Source of the DNA: Bacteroidales bacterium
Lineage (GTDB): Bacteria > Bacteroidota > Bacteroidia > Bacteroidales > UBA932
Assembly: GCA_017560825.1 (NCBI GenBank)
Contig: JAFZED010000068.1
Coordinates: 20,720 to 84,719 of the forward strand
DNA: 64,000 nucleotides
Reading direction: 5' to 3'
The notes below the pieces were generated by a model. The model worked only from the letters and a program-made list of their open reading frames with translations, was not told the origin of the DNA and searched no databases. The translations under genes were made by a program, and so were the position numbers. Below are positions 42,792 to 52,309 of the stretch, piece after piece (within the stretch, counting starts at the first letter, position 1; every line of letters begins with the position of its first letter).

Positions 42792-45599
42792 ATGAAGAAA
42801 CTATTCGCTCTGCTGCTTCCTTTGCTGGCGGCTGTCGGCTGCCTGCAGGAAGAGAGGTCCCCGGAGGAGATCCTTGTGCCGACGCCTGCACAGATGGACT
42901 GCTCCGCATCTTCTTTTCTGATGACTTCCCAGGTGCCAAAGGGCTCTGAGAATCTTATTGATGACTGTGGTTTTTATGTCGGCACAGACAACACGCTTTC
43001 GGGTGCTGCCAAGGTTAAGGCGACCTTGACTGATAATAATATCAGCGCTGATCTGCCGGCGCGTGACTATGGTACGACCTACTATATGTGTTCGTTCGTG
43101 ACCAACGGCCACGGCTCTGAGATACGTTCAGATGTCCGCAGCTTCAAGCTGGAAGAACTGGAGACATATGTGGAATTCGGCGAAGTAAATCTGACTTCAT
43201 ACGATCTTGGCTCACAGCACACTGAGATTACCATCGATGCAAGCATATTGGCTGGTGTTGAGGTGGATGAGATCGGTGTCTGCTATGGTGAGGACAAGGA
43301 CAATCTTTCGATTGAAGGCGACCATAAGGTCGGCGTTCTTTCGGGGGAGACCCGTGCGGCTGGCTTTATATCCATAATCCTTGACGGCCTTTTGGACGAC
43401 GTTCAGTACTATCTCCGACCATATATCAAAGATGGCAGTCATCTTGCCTACGGCGATGTGATACCTTTCCTTATTCCTGCTGTTCCGGTGGTATATACCT
43501 ATGATGCTCAGGATATTACACCTCAAAGCGCTACGCTTTGCGGCAAGGTTCTCAAGGGCGCTGACATCAGCGACCGCGGATTTATATACAATGAAGGTAC
43601 CTGCGGAATCGAAGACCTGAAATATAAGGTCAGCGTCTTTGGTGATATAGGTGAGTACACCGCGCAGCTGAACGGCCTCAATCCGAACAAGAAATACACC
43701 TATTGTGCATATACCATCAATCCGATGGGTACGTATTATGGTGAGGTCAAGTCGTTTACGACTAATGTAGATATGCCTGCTGTGACTTCGGCCGTCGTCT
43801 CTGCCATCACTTCCACAACTGCGAAATTCTCAAGCTCGGTCAAGAGCCACGGAGGTGAGACTGTTACTGAGGTCGGCTTCTACTACAGTACAGAACCGTC
43901 TGTCGATCCTGAGACCGCGCTGAAGGTCAATCAGCCATATTCCCAGGATGCCTTCTCGATCGATGTGGAAAAGCTTGACGTATATACGAAATATTACGTT
44001 ATGGCTTACGCCACCAACTCGGCGGGTACGACCTACAGCGATGTTGCGACCTTCACCACCGATTCATCCTATCCGACCGTTCAGACGGTCGGCGCAACTG
44101 ACATCAATTCGCAGGGAGCGACCCTCTCGGGCTCGGTTCTCAGCGACAATGGAGCCTCTATTACCGAGCGCGGCTTTGTCTATATGCAGGGCACAGGCAC
44201 TCCGACTACAGATTCATACAAACTCAAGGTGAACGGAAAGACCGGTGAATATACAGGTTCGCTCTCTGGTCTTGAGCCAAACAAGAAGTACTCGTTCCGC
44301 GCTTATGCGGTCAACTCGAAGGGTACTGCTTATGGTGAGGTGATGTCGTTCTTGACTGTCACAGGTCTGCCGAAGGTTTCTGCTGTGGATGTCTCGAAGA
44401 TCGCTTCTACTTCTGCAACGCTTACCGCTGATGTTACAGACCACGGTGGAGAGACTGTGTCTGAGGTGGGATTCTATTACAGCCTTGATTCTGCAGTGGA
44501 CGTCGAGACCTCTGTCAAGGTGACAAGGAACTACGCTGGAGGCGCATTCTCGACATCGCTGACCGATCTGTCAGTCTTCACTACCTACTATGTGAAGGCC
44601 TATGCGGTGAACTCTGCAGGAGTGGCCTACAGCAAGGTGACCGAATTCAAGACCCTCGCAGACGTACCTGTTGTCATTACAGTCGGAGCGTCGGAAGTCA
44701 ATTCGGGAGGAGCTCTCCTTTCAGGAACAGTCGACACTGACAATGGCGCAAGAATCACCGAGCGTGGCTTCGTGTGGATGCAGGGCGACGGCCTTCCTAC
44801 CACCTCAGATCATAAACTCAAGACATCCGGAACAACAGGTGACTTTACAGCCTCCCTCACCGGCCTGAATCCAAACCAGAAGTATTCGTTCCGCGCATAC
44901 GCAATCAACTCCATGGGAACCTCATATGGAGCGGTGATGACGTTCTCGACGGTGGCTTCGTTGCCTAAGCTGTCTGCAACAAAGGTTTCAAATATTACGA
45001 CAACTTCTGCGGACTTCACCAGCTCTGTTTTGGACCATGGTGGTGAGACTGTTACAGAGGTGGGCTTTTATTATAGCAAGACAGAGGATGTCGATGTGCA
45101 GACTGCATTTAAGGTCAGTGAGAATTACAGTTCCGACAGTTTCTCAATAAACGTTGATAACCTGGAGATAGGTACGTTCTACTATGTCAGAGCATATACA
45201 AAGAACTCTGCAGGAGAGGCCTTGAATACGACTGTCAGTTTCAAGACGGTCAGCACAGTGCCATCTGTGGTTACAGTGGGTTCGTCGGAGATTACACCAA
45301 ACAGCGCCCGTCTGTCTGGCGAAGTTCTGGATGACAATGGCGAAACCGTTACCGAATGTGGTTTCGTATGGCTGAAGGGCACTTCGACACCGACAACTTC
45401 ATCACAGAAGATAACCCTTGAAGGAGTAGTTGGAGCCATTTCAGCTGATCTTCCTGGTCTCGAACCTGACCAGACCTACACCTTCAGAGCTTATGCAAAG
45501 AACTCAAAAGGAACGGCTTATGGAGATCCTATGACTTTCACAACCGCCAAGACCCCTGGTTCAGGTGAAGGATTTACAGGAGACGAGATTGAGTGGTAA
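42792..45599 (+). CDS. Surface lipoprotein with alternating FN3-like repeats
   Basis: A 935-residue exported lipoprotein. The lipobox Cys17 is followed by LQEERSPEE, an acidic surface-export patch. Two divergent FN3-like domains (about 30-225) are followed by seven repeats of about 98 residues that alternate between two subtypes. The A type has TLSGSVLSDNGASITERGF and the B type KSHGGETVTEVGFYYS. The order is A-B-A-B-A-B-A. It ends in GFTGDEIEW, a tail shared with the next two proteins. Its N-terminus is clearly paralogous to the 1889-residue protein at 58135 (QEERSPEExLVP, then CSxSxF). First gene of a four-gene operon with gaps of 13-19 bases. An adhesin or scaffold role is inferred only from architecture; no ligand is known. 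Confidence 0.8.
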   Translation: MKKLFALLLPLLAAVGCLQEERSPEEILVPTPAQMDCSASSFLMTSQVPKGSENLIDDCGFYVGTDNTLSGAAKVKATLTDNNISADLPARDYGTTYYMCSFVTNGHGSEIRSDVRSFKLEELETYVEFGEVNLTSYDLGSQHTEITIDASILAGVEVDEIGVCYGEDKDNLSIEGDHKVGVLSGETRAAGFISIILDGLLDDVQYYLRPYIKDGSHLAYGDVIPFLIPAVPVVYTYDAQDITPQSATLCGKVLKGADISDRGFIYNEGTCGIEDLKYKVSVFGDIGEYTAQLNGLNPNKKYTYCAYTINPMGTYYGEVKSFTTNVDMPAVTSAVVSAITSTTAKFSSSVKSHGGETVTEVGFYYSTEPSVDPETALKVNQPYSQDAFSIDVEKLDVYTKYYVMAYATNSAGTTYSDVATFTTDSSYPTVQTVGATDINSQGATLSGSVLSDNGASITERGFVYMQGTGTPTTDSYKLKVNGKTGEYTGSLSGLEPNKKYSFRAYAVNSKGTAYGEVMSFLTVTGLPKVSAVDVSKIASTSATLTADVTDHGGETVSEVGFYYSLDSAVDVETSVKVTRNYAGGAFSTSLTDLSVFTTYYVKAYAVNSAGVAYSKVTEFKTLADVPVVITVGASEVNSGGALLSGTVDTDNGARITERGFVWMQGDGLPTTSDHKLKTSGTTGDFTASLTGLNPNQKYSFRAYAINSMGTSYGAVMTFSTVASLPKLSATKVSNITTTSADFTSSVLDHGGETVTEVGFYYSKTEDVDVQTAFKVSENYSSDSFSINVDNLEIGTFYYVRAYTKNSAGEALNTTVSFKTVSTVPSVVTVGSSEITPNSARLSGEVLDDNGETVTECGFVWLKGTSTPTTSSQKITLEGVVGAISADLPGLEPDQTYTFRAYAKNSKGTAYGDPMTFTTAKTPGSGEGFTGDEIEW
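43480..45545 (+). repeat. Seven coding repeats, two alternating subtypes
   Basis: Direct repeats of roughly 295 bp, protein-level identity highest within each subtype. The short DNA run GGTGAGACTGTTACTGAGGT at about 43854 recurs with one change at about 45049. Such blocks could recombine with each other and with the paralogous array at 58.8-60.6 kb. Confidence 0.75.
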
Positions 45600-45617
45600 T
45601 CTAAAGAATAGACGCTT

Positions 45618-48600
45618 ATGAAAATGAAATACTATATATACACAGCTGCGCTTGGCCTTCTGGCCCTTTCCTGCGTGCGCTTTGAAGAAGAAGCGGTTCA
45701 GGAACAGCAGCAGACCGTACCAATGAGGCTCACAGCCCTCATGGACTCTGAAGAAGCCATCACAAAGACTTACCTTGACGGCAAGCCGGTAGTCTCTGTG
45801 AGAAATACTTATTGGCTTCCGGATGATGCTATCGGTGTTACGGGAAACAGGAATGTTGCAAAATTCGAAAACATTTGCGAAGACACCACTTCGGTTGCCG
45901 TATTTGATGGTCAGTATGAAAGCCTGGAGACTTATTATGCATTCTATCCATATTCTGAGGATGCTTCATATTCATCTTCAGATACGACCCTGACCCTGAC
46001 CATCCCTCAGGTACAGAAATATCAGGAGAATACTTTCGCAACGGATGTTGTGCCTATGGTAGCGCAGTTCAATATCGGCGATAGTCTGTACTTTAAAAAT
46101 ATCTGTGGTGGTTTTGTGGCTAAGATAACAGGTACGGCAAAAATTACTAATTTACATTTGACGATGCTAAACGCATCTGGGGACGATGCAAAGGTTGCAG
46201 GAAAGTTTAAGGTTGATCTGAAATCCGACATATATCAGATGACTTATACAGAACAATCAACGATGTCAATATCTATTGATTGCGGAGAAGGAGTCCAGCT
46301 CGATCCGACCACACCAACTGCTTTTCATTTCATTCTTCCTCCGGATGTATATAAAGGTGTCAAGCTGGTCATAACTTCTTCTGAAGGAGAACGAATGATT
46401 AAGTCATCCTCTAGTGATATCAATATTAAGCGTTCAAATATTACATACACACCTGCATTTAAGTATGAAGATAACGTCGTACCGGTAGATTTGAGCCAGC
46501 AAGGACATTCGAATTGCTACATAGTTCCGGAACTGGGCATATATTCTTTTGATGCTACTGTGATAGGTAACGGAGCGTTTGGTATGATAGACAATGCCGG
46601 ATTTCATACTGATGATTATCATATAAAACCGGAATCAGTTGAAGTCCTTTGGCAGGATCGTGAAAATGTCATTTATGATGTTACTTTAAAAGAAGGAAGG
46701 GTCCATTTCTTAAGCGATGGAGTTGAAGGTAATGCTCTAGTTGCAGTAAAAGATGCGTTAGGGAACATTTTGTGGAGTTGGCATATATGGGCAACTGATT
46801 ACCCGAGGGAACAAGTTTATCATAATGATGTAGGTGCAATGATGGATCGTAACCTGGGAGCTATTTCGGCAGTCCCCGGAGACGTGGGAGCATTAGGCTT
46901 ATTGTATCAGTGGGGTCGTAAAGATCCTTTCCTAGGTTCAGCTTCGATTAATAAAAATTCCGATATTATATCAACAATTACTTGGCCTTCAGGAGTCTCC
47001 TCGAGCCAGTCTGCAGGCACAATTGAATTCGTTGTACAAAATCCGACTACTTATGTCTATGGAACATCTGCGACTGCCTCTGATTGGCATTATTCCACTC
47101 GTAATGATATGTTGTGGCAGTCACGGAAGACAATTTATGATCCTTGCCCACCTGGATGGCGTGTCCCGGATGGTAGGGATGCTGGCATTTGGAGTACTGA
47201 CGATTTTTCTGATATAGTCTTTGACGCTACCAATAGGGGTGTATCTTTTAGTTCTAGTGCTGCTCCTTTTATATGGTATCCTGCTGCTGGTTTGCGTAGT
47301 CGTGATAATGGATCATTGGGGGTTGTCGGCTCTGGTGGTCACTATTGGTCAGTTGCTACAAATGGGTACTATGGGTGTTATATGAGTGTAGGTAGCAGCG
47401 GACTTAATCCTTTTGCGAATGATAGTCGCGCATATGGCTTTTCTGTTCGTTGTATGCAAGATGCACATATAAATTCCGTATTGGTTATTTTGAAAGGAGT
47501 GTCAGACCTTACTTCTGCATCGGCATATGCCTTAGCTGAGGTCGTTGTCCAAGGTAATATTCAAGTGGAAAAGAGCGGTTATGTTATTGGAACTGATCCT
47601 AATCCAACAATTGATAATTCAAGAGTCGTTTATTCAGAAGTCAATATGGGCGATATATCGATGACGATTAATGATCTTTCGCCAATTAATAAATATTATA
47701 TTAAGGCTTTTGCTATGACTACGGATAATACTATAGTCTATAGCCCTGAAGTTGTCCCATTCATCACTCCCAATGATTTAGGCCTATTTGATTTGAGCGC
47801 AAAAGAATCAGCTAACTGTTACATAGTTTATCCGGTACAATCGACTTATTGCTTTGACCTTGTCAAAGGAAATAGTGGCGAGTCAGTTGGAATAGCTACT
47901 TCTGCAGAGATCCTTTGGGAAACATATGGTACAGTAGACGAAGTTATTCAAGGATCAGTGGTGAAGTCTGCATCAATCAAGGGAGATCAAGTTGTGTTTG
48001 AGATTCCGGATAATGCCGTTCCGGGTAATGCATTGATTGCCGTTAAAGATTCGGAAGGAACGATTCTATGGAGTTGGCATATCTGGGTCGTGGATTTTGA
48101 TCCAGAATTAAATGGACAACTTTACCCTGGCGGGGCCATATTGATGGATAGAAATTTGGGTGCATTGACTGCAGTAATCAATGATTCAAGGACCAATGGT
48201 TTATTATATCAATGGGGACGAAAAGATCCGTTTGTTGGATATGCAAGCTCAAAGGAAAGTGTGTTAGCAACGGTTTGTCCAATAGATGCAATGTCATCTA
48301 ACAATTTAGGAATGACTGACTACCGATATTCTATTTCGCATCCTACAGAAGCTATTATTGGAACCGTCGAGTGGTGTGATGGGACAAGATGGGATGTCAG
48401 AAAAACCATATATGATCCATGTCCTTCTGGTTGGAGAGTCCCAGATGGAGGTCCGGGAGTATGGGATGGGGTAGCAGAAGACATTATAGTACATTACGAG
48501 GAGGGTGTGACATTGAATTCAACAATACCTGCGGCATATTATCCGACAAGTGGATATTTTGATTCAAATGGGAATGCTGAGCACAATGGTTTCTACGGTT

Positions 48601-48806
48601 GGATATGGAGTTGCTCATTAAGTAATAATAATGAGTTTTCTGCTCCATATGCTTTCTTGGTATCTAGTTTCAGTAATGGCTCTGTACAATTAGGACGTGT
48701 TGCGGGTCGAGGACATCGTTCAAGCATTCGTTGCATGAAGATCGATAATTCGGGCGAAACGGGTAATGGTGATGACTATATTGTAGATGATGAGTATGAA
48801 TGGTAA
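45618..48806 (+). CDS. Surface lipoprotein, fimbrillin-like N-domain plus two modules
   Basis: A 1062-residue lipoprotein with lipobox Cys19 followed by VRFEEEAV. Residues 30-290 resemble fimbrillin-like N-domains (TYWLPDDAIGV, YYAFYPYSED, PMVAQF, FHFILPPDVYKG). Module 1 (about 291-611) has SNCYIVPELGIYSFDATVIG, WSWHIWATDYP, MMDRNLGAISAVPGDVGALG, YQWGRKDPF, DPCPPGWRVPDG and FSVRC. An FN3-like linker follows (615-717). Module 2 (718-1045) repeats the same landmarks. The tail is DDEYEW. The modules relate to the Fibrobacter major paralogous (FISUMP) family. From about 46.1 kb the DNA becomes clearly richer in A and T than the first 450 bases, suggesting a mosaic. It begins 18 bases after the previous stop. 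Confidence 0.8.
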   Translation: MKMKYYIYTAALGLLALSCVRFEEEAVQEQQQTVPMRLTALMDSEEAITKTYLDGKPVVSVRNTYWLPDDAIGVTGNRNVAKFENICEDTTSVAVFDGQYESLETYYAFYPYSEDASYSSSDTTLTLTIPQVQKYQENTFATDVVPMVAQFNIGDSLYFKNICGGFVAKITGTAKITNLHLTMLNASGDDAKVAGKFKVDLKSDIYQMTYTEQSTMSISIDCGEGVQLDPTTPTAFHFILPPDVYKGVKLVITSSEGERMIKSSSSDINIKRSNITYTPAFKYEDNVVPVDLSQQGHSNCYIVPELGIYSFDATVIGNGAFGMIDNAGFHTDDYHIKPESVEVLWQDRENVIYDVTLKEGRVHFLSDGVEGNALVAVKDALGNILWSWHIWATDYPREQVYHNDVGAMMDRNLGAISAVPGDVGALGLLYQWGRKDPFLGSASINKNSDIISTITWPSGVSSSQSAGTIEFVVQNPTTYVYGTSATASDWHYSTRNDMLWQSRKTIYDPCPPGWRVPDGRDAGIWSTDDFSDIVFDATNRGVSFSSSAAPFIWYPAAGLRSRDNGSLGVVGSGGHYWSVATNGYYGCYMSVGSSGLNPFANDSRAYGFSVRCMQDAHINSVLVILKGVSDLTSASAYALAEVVVQGNIQVEKSGYVIGTDPNPTIDNSRVVYSEVNMGDISMTINDLSPINKYYIKAFAMTTDNTIVYSPEVVPFITPNDLGLFDLSAKESANCYIVYPVQSTYCFDLVKGNSGESVGIATSAEILWETYGTVDEVIQGSVVKSASIKGDQVVFEIPDNAVPGNALIAVKDSEGTILWSWHIWVVDFDPELNGQLYPGGAILMDRNLGALTAVINDSRTNGLLYQWGRKDPFVGYASSKESVLATVCPIDAMSSNNLGMTDYRYSISHPTEAIIGTVEWCDGTRWDVRKTIYDPCPSGWRVPDGGPGVWDGVAEDIIVHYEEGVTLNSTIPAAYYPTSGYFDSNGNAEHNGFYGWIWSCSLSNNNEFSAPYAFLVSSFSNGSVQLGRVAGRGHRSSIRCMKIDNSGETGNGDDYIVDDEYEW

Positions 48807-48819
48807 AGACGGAGAGATT

Positions 48820-51800
48820 ATGAAACTGAGAAACAATATGTTGTTTATAGTAGCTCTATACGCACTATGGTCTTGCGTACAGATGGACGAAGCTGATCTT
48901 GGAAGTGCTCAGGAGCTAGAGAACGTGCCTCTCTCTATGGCGGCTACGATAGAAAACGAGGGCCGTACCAAGACTACCTTGGAGGGTTCTCTGTCAGACG
49001 CTTCAATGCGTACAGTGTGGATGCCGAAGGATAACATCGGCATCGTGGCGGTCCGCTCAAGTATGGGCGAAAATGAGCGTGTGCACGAGTTCGTTACGGA
49101 TGTTGAATATGCATCTGAAACTGCTGTTTTCTATGGAGCTGCGCCAATGGTTTCAGAGTATTATGCATTTTACCCATATTCAGAGTCATTGAAGAACTCT
49201 AATGGAAATTATCTCTTTGCCCTGCCTCAGGAACAGAAATATGTCCCAGGCTCATTTGACCCACAAGCTGCTCCTATGGTTGCAAAGGCTCCTCGTGGTG
49301 AAGATTTTGATTTTAAGAATCTTTGCGGTCTGCTTGCCTTGCAGCTTAGGGGAGAGGAGTCTGTTAAGTCCATTACATTCATGGCAGATGATGCTTTAGG
49401 AACCTTGATGACTGTAAGCGGAAATTATAGTGTCAATATGACTTATGAGAATGAACCGACCATAGAGCAGAAAGAAGGTCAGACCTCTGTCACCCTTATT
49501 TGTGATACTCCGGTACAACTCAGTCAGCAGGCTACTCCGTTCTACTTTGTCCTGCCTCCAGGAGAGTACAATAACTTCCGAATAATCATCCAGACTGCAG
49601 AGGGCAAGATAATGATTAAGGAAGGAACAAAGCCGCTTACAATTTCAAGATCCCACGTTAAGCCGACTGCGGCTCTACAATATGCCGAGAATGTTTATGT
49701 TGACCTGTGCGAAGAAGGATGGGCAAATTGTTATGTGGTCTCTAAGACGGGCTCATATGAGTTTGATGCCAATGTGATAGGAAATGGAGAGTTCGGCCTT
49801 ATCGAAGGCGCTCAGTTCCACACCGAGGATGTAAGCATCGCGCCGGTGACAGCAGAAGTGCTTTGGGAAGACAAGGCCAATCTTCTGCTGGGAGTTGAAC
49901 TGAAAGATGGTAAAGTCAGATTTTACTCAACCGGCAAAGAAGGTAATGCCTTGATTGCTGTCAAGGATGCTGATGGAAACATCCTTTGGAGTTGGCATAT
50001 ATGGTGTACGGATGTGCCTGTAGATCAGACCTATGTTAACTCTATCGGTACTTTTGTGGTTCAGGACAGGAATCTTGGAGCCATTCGTGCAGATAGAGGA
50101 GTTGATGACGAATGGACAGGTGCTAAGGGTATATTATATCAATGGGGTAGAAAGGATCCGTTTATTTTCGATAATAACGGTGCAGGAAGGCCGGTTGGCG
50201 ATTCTGATAGCGATGGAATGACTATAGATGAATCTATTATGGATCCTACATGCTTTAGCTACCCAGGTGGATCATGGGTGACTCGTGAGGGTGATGTTTC
50301 TTTGTGGTCTCCTACTCAGAAGACAATCTATGACCCATGCCCTGTCGGCTATAGAGTGGCTCAGAAGGAAATCTGGAAGGATTTCTCGAAGACCTTTACC
50401 GATATCAGCAATAATGCGCTGGATTTCAATGTGTCTGGTTCTTTCGACCATGGTTGGGACTTTTATTATGATGGGATTAATACCACTTATGTCCCGGCAT
50501 CCGATATTATAACGACATATTATGGTTATAGTCATAGAGATAATATTGGTGATTTGTGGTCTTCTGAAGCATATGGTTCTGACCGAGCGTATCGTTGGAA
50601 TTATGAGTATTACTCGGATAACAGCTGTAGACTACAGCTTTGGTATGCAGAGACAACTTCTTATGGCTTAGCTTTGCGTTGTATGAAGGATGCAACTGTA
50701 GAAGCAGCTTTGGTGTTGTTCGAAGGAGTAAATGACATTACTTCATCATCAGCCTCTATGTCAGGTTATGCATATACATCGGGTAAGAATGAAGTCGAGC
50801 GTCGAGGCTTTGTGTATGGTACAAATGAGAACCCTACTTTGGAAAATGCTGCAGTTATCGAATGTGGAAGCGGTGTCGGAGACTTCAGTACAGAACTGAC
50901 AGGCTTAAGCGGTTTGACAAAGTACTATGTCAGGTCATTTGCTGTTGTTGGAAATGAATCTGTGTACAGTGATGTCAGATCATTTACAACCCCAGATACC
51001 GGTGGCTTGATAGATCTTTCATCTGAAGGAACAGCTAACTGTTACATAATCTCACAGGCCGGTACCTATAAGTTCAATGCCTCAGTGAAGGGCAACAGCA
51101 CTGAAGCGATCAGTGCCGAGACTGTAGAGGTGATTTGGGAAACCCTCAACACTTCAGATGCTGTGACTCAGGGAGCAGTCATAGCTTCAGTTGCTCTTGA
51201 AAACGGCTATGTGAAATTCACAACTCCTGCTGACTTTACGCCGGGTAATGCCCTTGTTGCAGTCAAGAGTGCAGGAAAGATTCTCTGGAGCTGGCACATC
51301 TGGGCTGTGGATGACGATATGGAACTTAATGCACAGCTGTATCAGAATGGTGCGTTGATGATGGATAGAAATCTGGGTGCTCTTCGCGTGACACCTGGTG
51401 ATGTCCGTTCATTCGGACTGTTCTATCAGTGGGGCCGTAAGGATCCTTTTGTCGGCTGTGGAAATGCAGCTGATAATACATTCGCTGCAACATATCCTAC
51501 GGATGTAATACAGACAGTAGATAATAATTCCAATTATGATAACTACAATTACGCCGAGGCACATCCGACTCATTTTATAAAAGGGTCGGGATGGAATAAT
51601 GATGATAAGTACTGGGGTATCCATAAGACTATGTATGACCCTTGTCCATTCGGTTGGCGTGTGCCGGACTTTGACACAGATCCTTGGGGAGGATTCAATG
51701 CAATCAGTTATATTAATAACGGTGCATACTTCAATCAACCGCTTTCCGAACCGGATGCGTATTATCCATATTCCGGATTTCTGAGCTATTATGCGGAGCT

Positions 51801-52290
51801 GGGTGAGGTTAACCAGGTTGCAAGTGTCTGGTACTCTACTCGTGGAACAATATTCCGTGTTGCATCTAATGTCAGTCTGAATTATGGTTCGAGTACTTAT
51901 AACGGAAGTGTCGTACGCTGTATGAAAGACGCTGAATTTACCGTCGTTACAGCTGCGCAAGAAGATCTGCATATTGAAGCAACAAGTATCACTGTTCCAG
52001 GCGAGCTTACGATTGATGATGGCACTGCTATGGACGTCATAGGTGTAATCTATAGCTCAGAAAGCAGCGATCCACGATTTGGCAGGGAGAATAGTGTTGT
52101 TGTGGACTCCGATAAGGCCGATGCCGGAGAGTTCAGTGTCACAATAACAGGACTTAAGCCGAGATCAAGATATTGGGTGAGGACTTATGCAAGAGGTGGA
52201 CATAACATGCGTTATGGTGAAGTCAGGGAATTCTGGACTAAGGCCTCAGGTGATAACGAAGGCTACGGCTCCGAAGATTTTGAGTGGTAA
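48820..52290 (+). CDS. Surface lipoprotein, two modules plus FN3-like C-domain
   Basis: From the ATG at 48820 it has 1156 residues. I reject the start at 48787, which overlaps the previous gene and destroys the signal peptide. Lipobox Cys19 is followed by VQMDEAD. The fimbrillin-like N-domain (30-290, YYAFYPYSES, FYFVLPPGEYNN) precedes two NCYxV/WHIW/DRNLGA modules. Module 1 is divergent: VVQDRNLGAIRADRG and DPCPVGYRVAQKE, without the usual VPDG. A FN3-like linker and a final FN3-like domain (ISVTITGLKPRSRYWVRTYA-like end) follow, and then the tail GYGSEDFEW. Third gene of the operon, 13 bases after the previous stop. Confidence 0.8.
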   Translation: MKLRNNMLFIVALYALWSCVQMDEADLGSAQELENVPLSMAATIENEGRTKTTLEGSLSDASMRTVWMPKDNIGIVAVRSSMGENERVHEFVTDVEYASETAVFYGAAPMVSEYYAFYPYSESLKNSNGNYLFALPQEQKYVPGSFDPQAAPMVAKAPRGEDFDFKNLCGLLALQLRGEESVKSITFMADDALGTLMTVSGNYSVNMTYENEPTIEQKEGQTSVTLICDTPVQLSQQATPFYFVLPPGEYNNFRIIIQTAEGKIMIKEGTKPLTISRSHVKPTAALQYAENVYVDLCEEGWANCYVVSKTGSYEFDANVIGNGEFGLIEGAQFHTEDVSIAPVTAEVLWEDKANLLLGVELKDGKVRFYSTGKEGNALIAVKDADGNILWSWHIWCTDVPVDQTYVNSIGTFVVQDRNLGAIRADRGVDDEWTGAKGILYQWGRKDPFIFDNNGAGRPVGDSDSDGMTIDESIMDPTCFSYPGGSWVTREGDVSLWSPTQKTIYDPCPVGYRVAQKEIWKDFSKTFTDISNNALDFNVSGSFDHGWDFYYDGINTTYVPASDIITTYYGYSHRDNIGDLWSSEAYGSDRAYRWNYEYYSDNSCRLQLWYAETTSYGLALRCMKDATVEAALVLFEGVNDITSSSASMSGYAYTSGKNEVERRGFVYGTNENPTLENAAVIECGSGVGDFSTELTGLSGLTKYYVRSFAVVGNESVYSDVRSFTTPDTGGLIDLSSEGTANCYIISQAGTYKFNASVKGNSTEAISAETVEVIWETLNTSDAVTQGAVIASVALENGYVKFTTPADFTPGNALVAVKSAGKILWSWHIWAVDDDMELNAQLYQNGALMMDRNLGALRVTPGDVRSFGLFYQWGRKDPFVGCGNAADNTFAATYPTDVIQTVDNNSNYDNYNYAEAHPTHFIKGSGWNNDDKYWGIHKTMYDPCPFGWRVPDFDTDPWGGFNAISYINNGAYFNQPLSEPDAYYPYSGFLSYYAELGEVNQVASVWYSTRGTIFRVASNVSLNYGSSTYNGSVVRCMKDAEFTVVTAAQEDLHIEATSITVPGELTIDDGTAMDVIGVIYSSESSDPRFGRENSVVVDSDKADAGEFSVTITGLKPRSRYWVRTYARGGHNMRYGEVREFWTKASGDNEGYGSEDFEW

Positions 52291-52309
52291 TCTGTAATTG
52301 GTTGAAAGT

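Noticed and set aside
43480-45545. Possible CRISPR-like regular repeats
   Set aside because: Period is about 295 bp, fully coding, with diverged copies; these are protein domain repeats.
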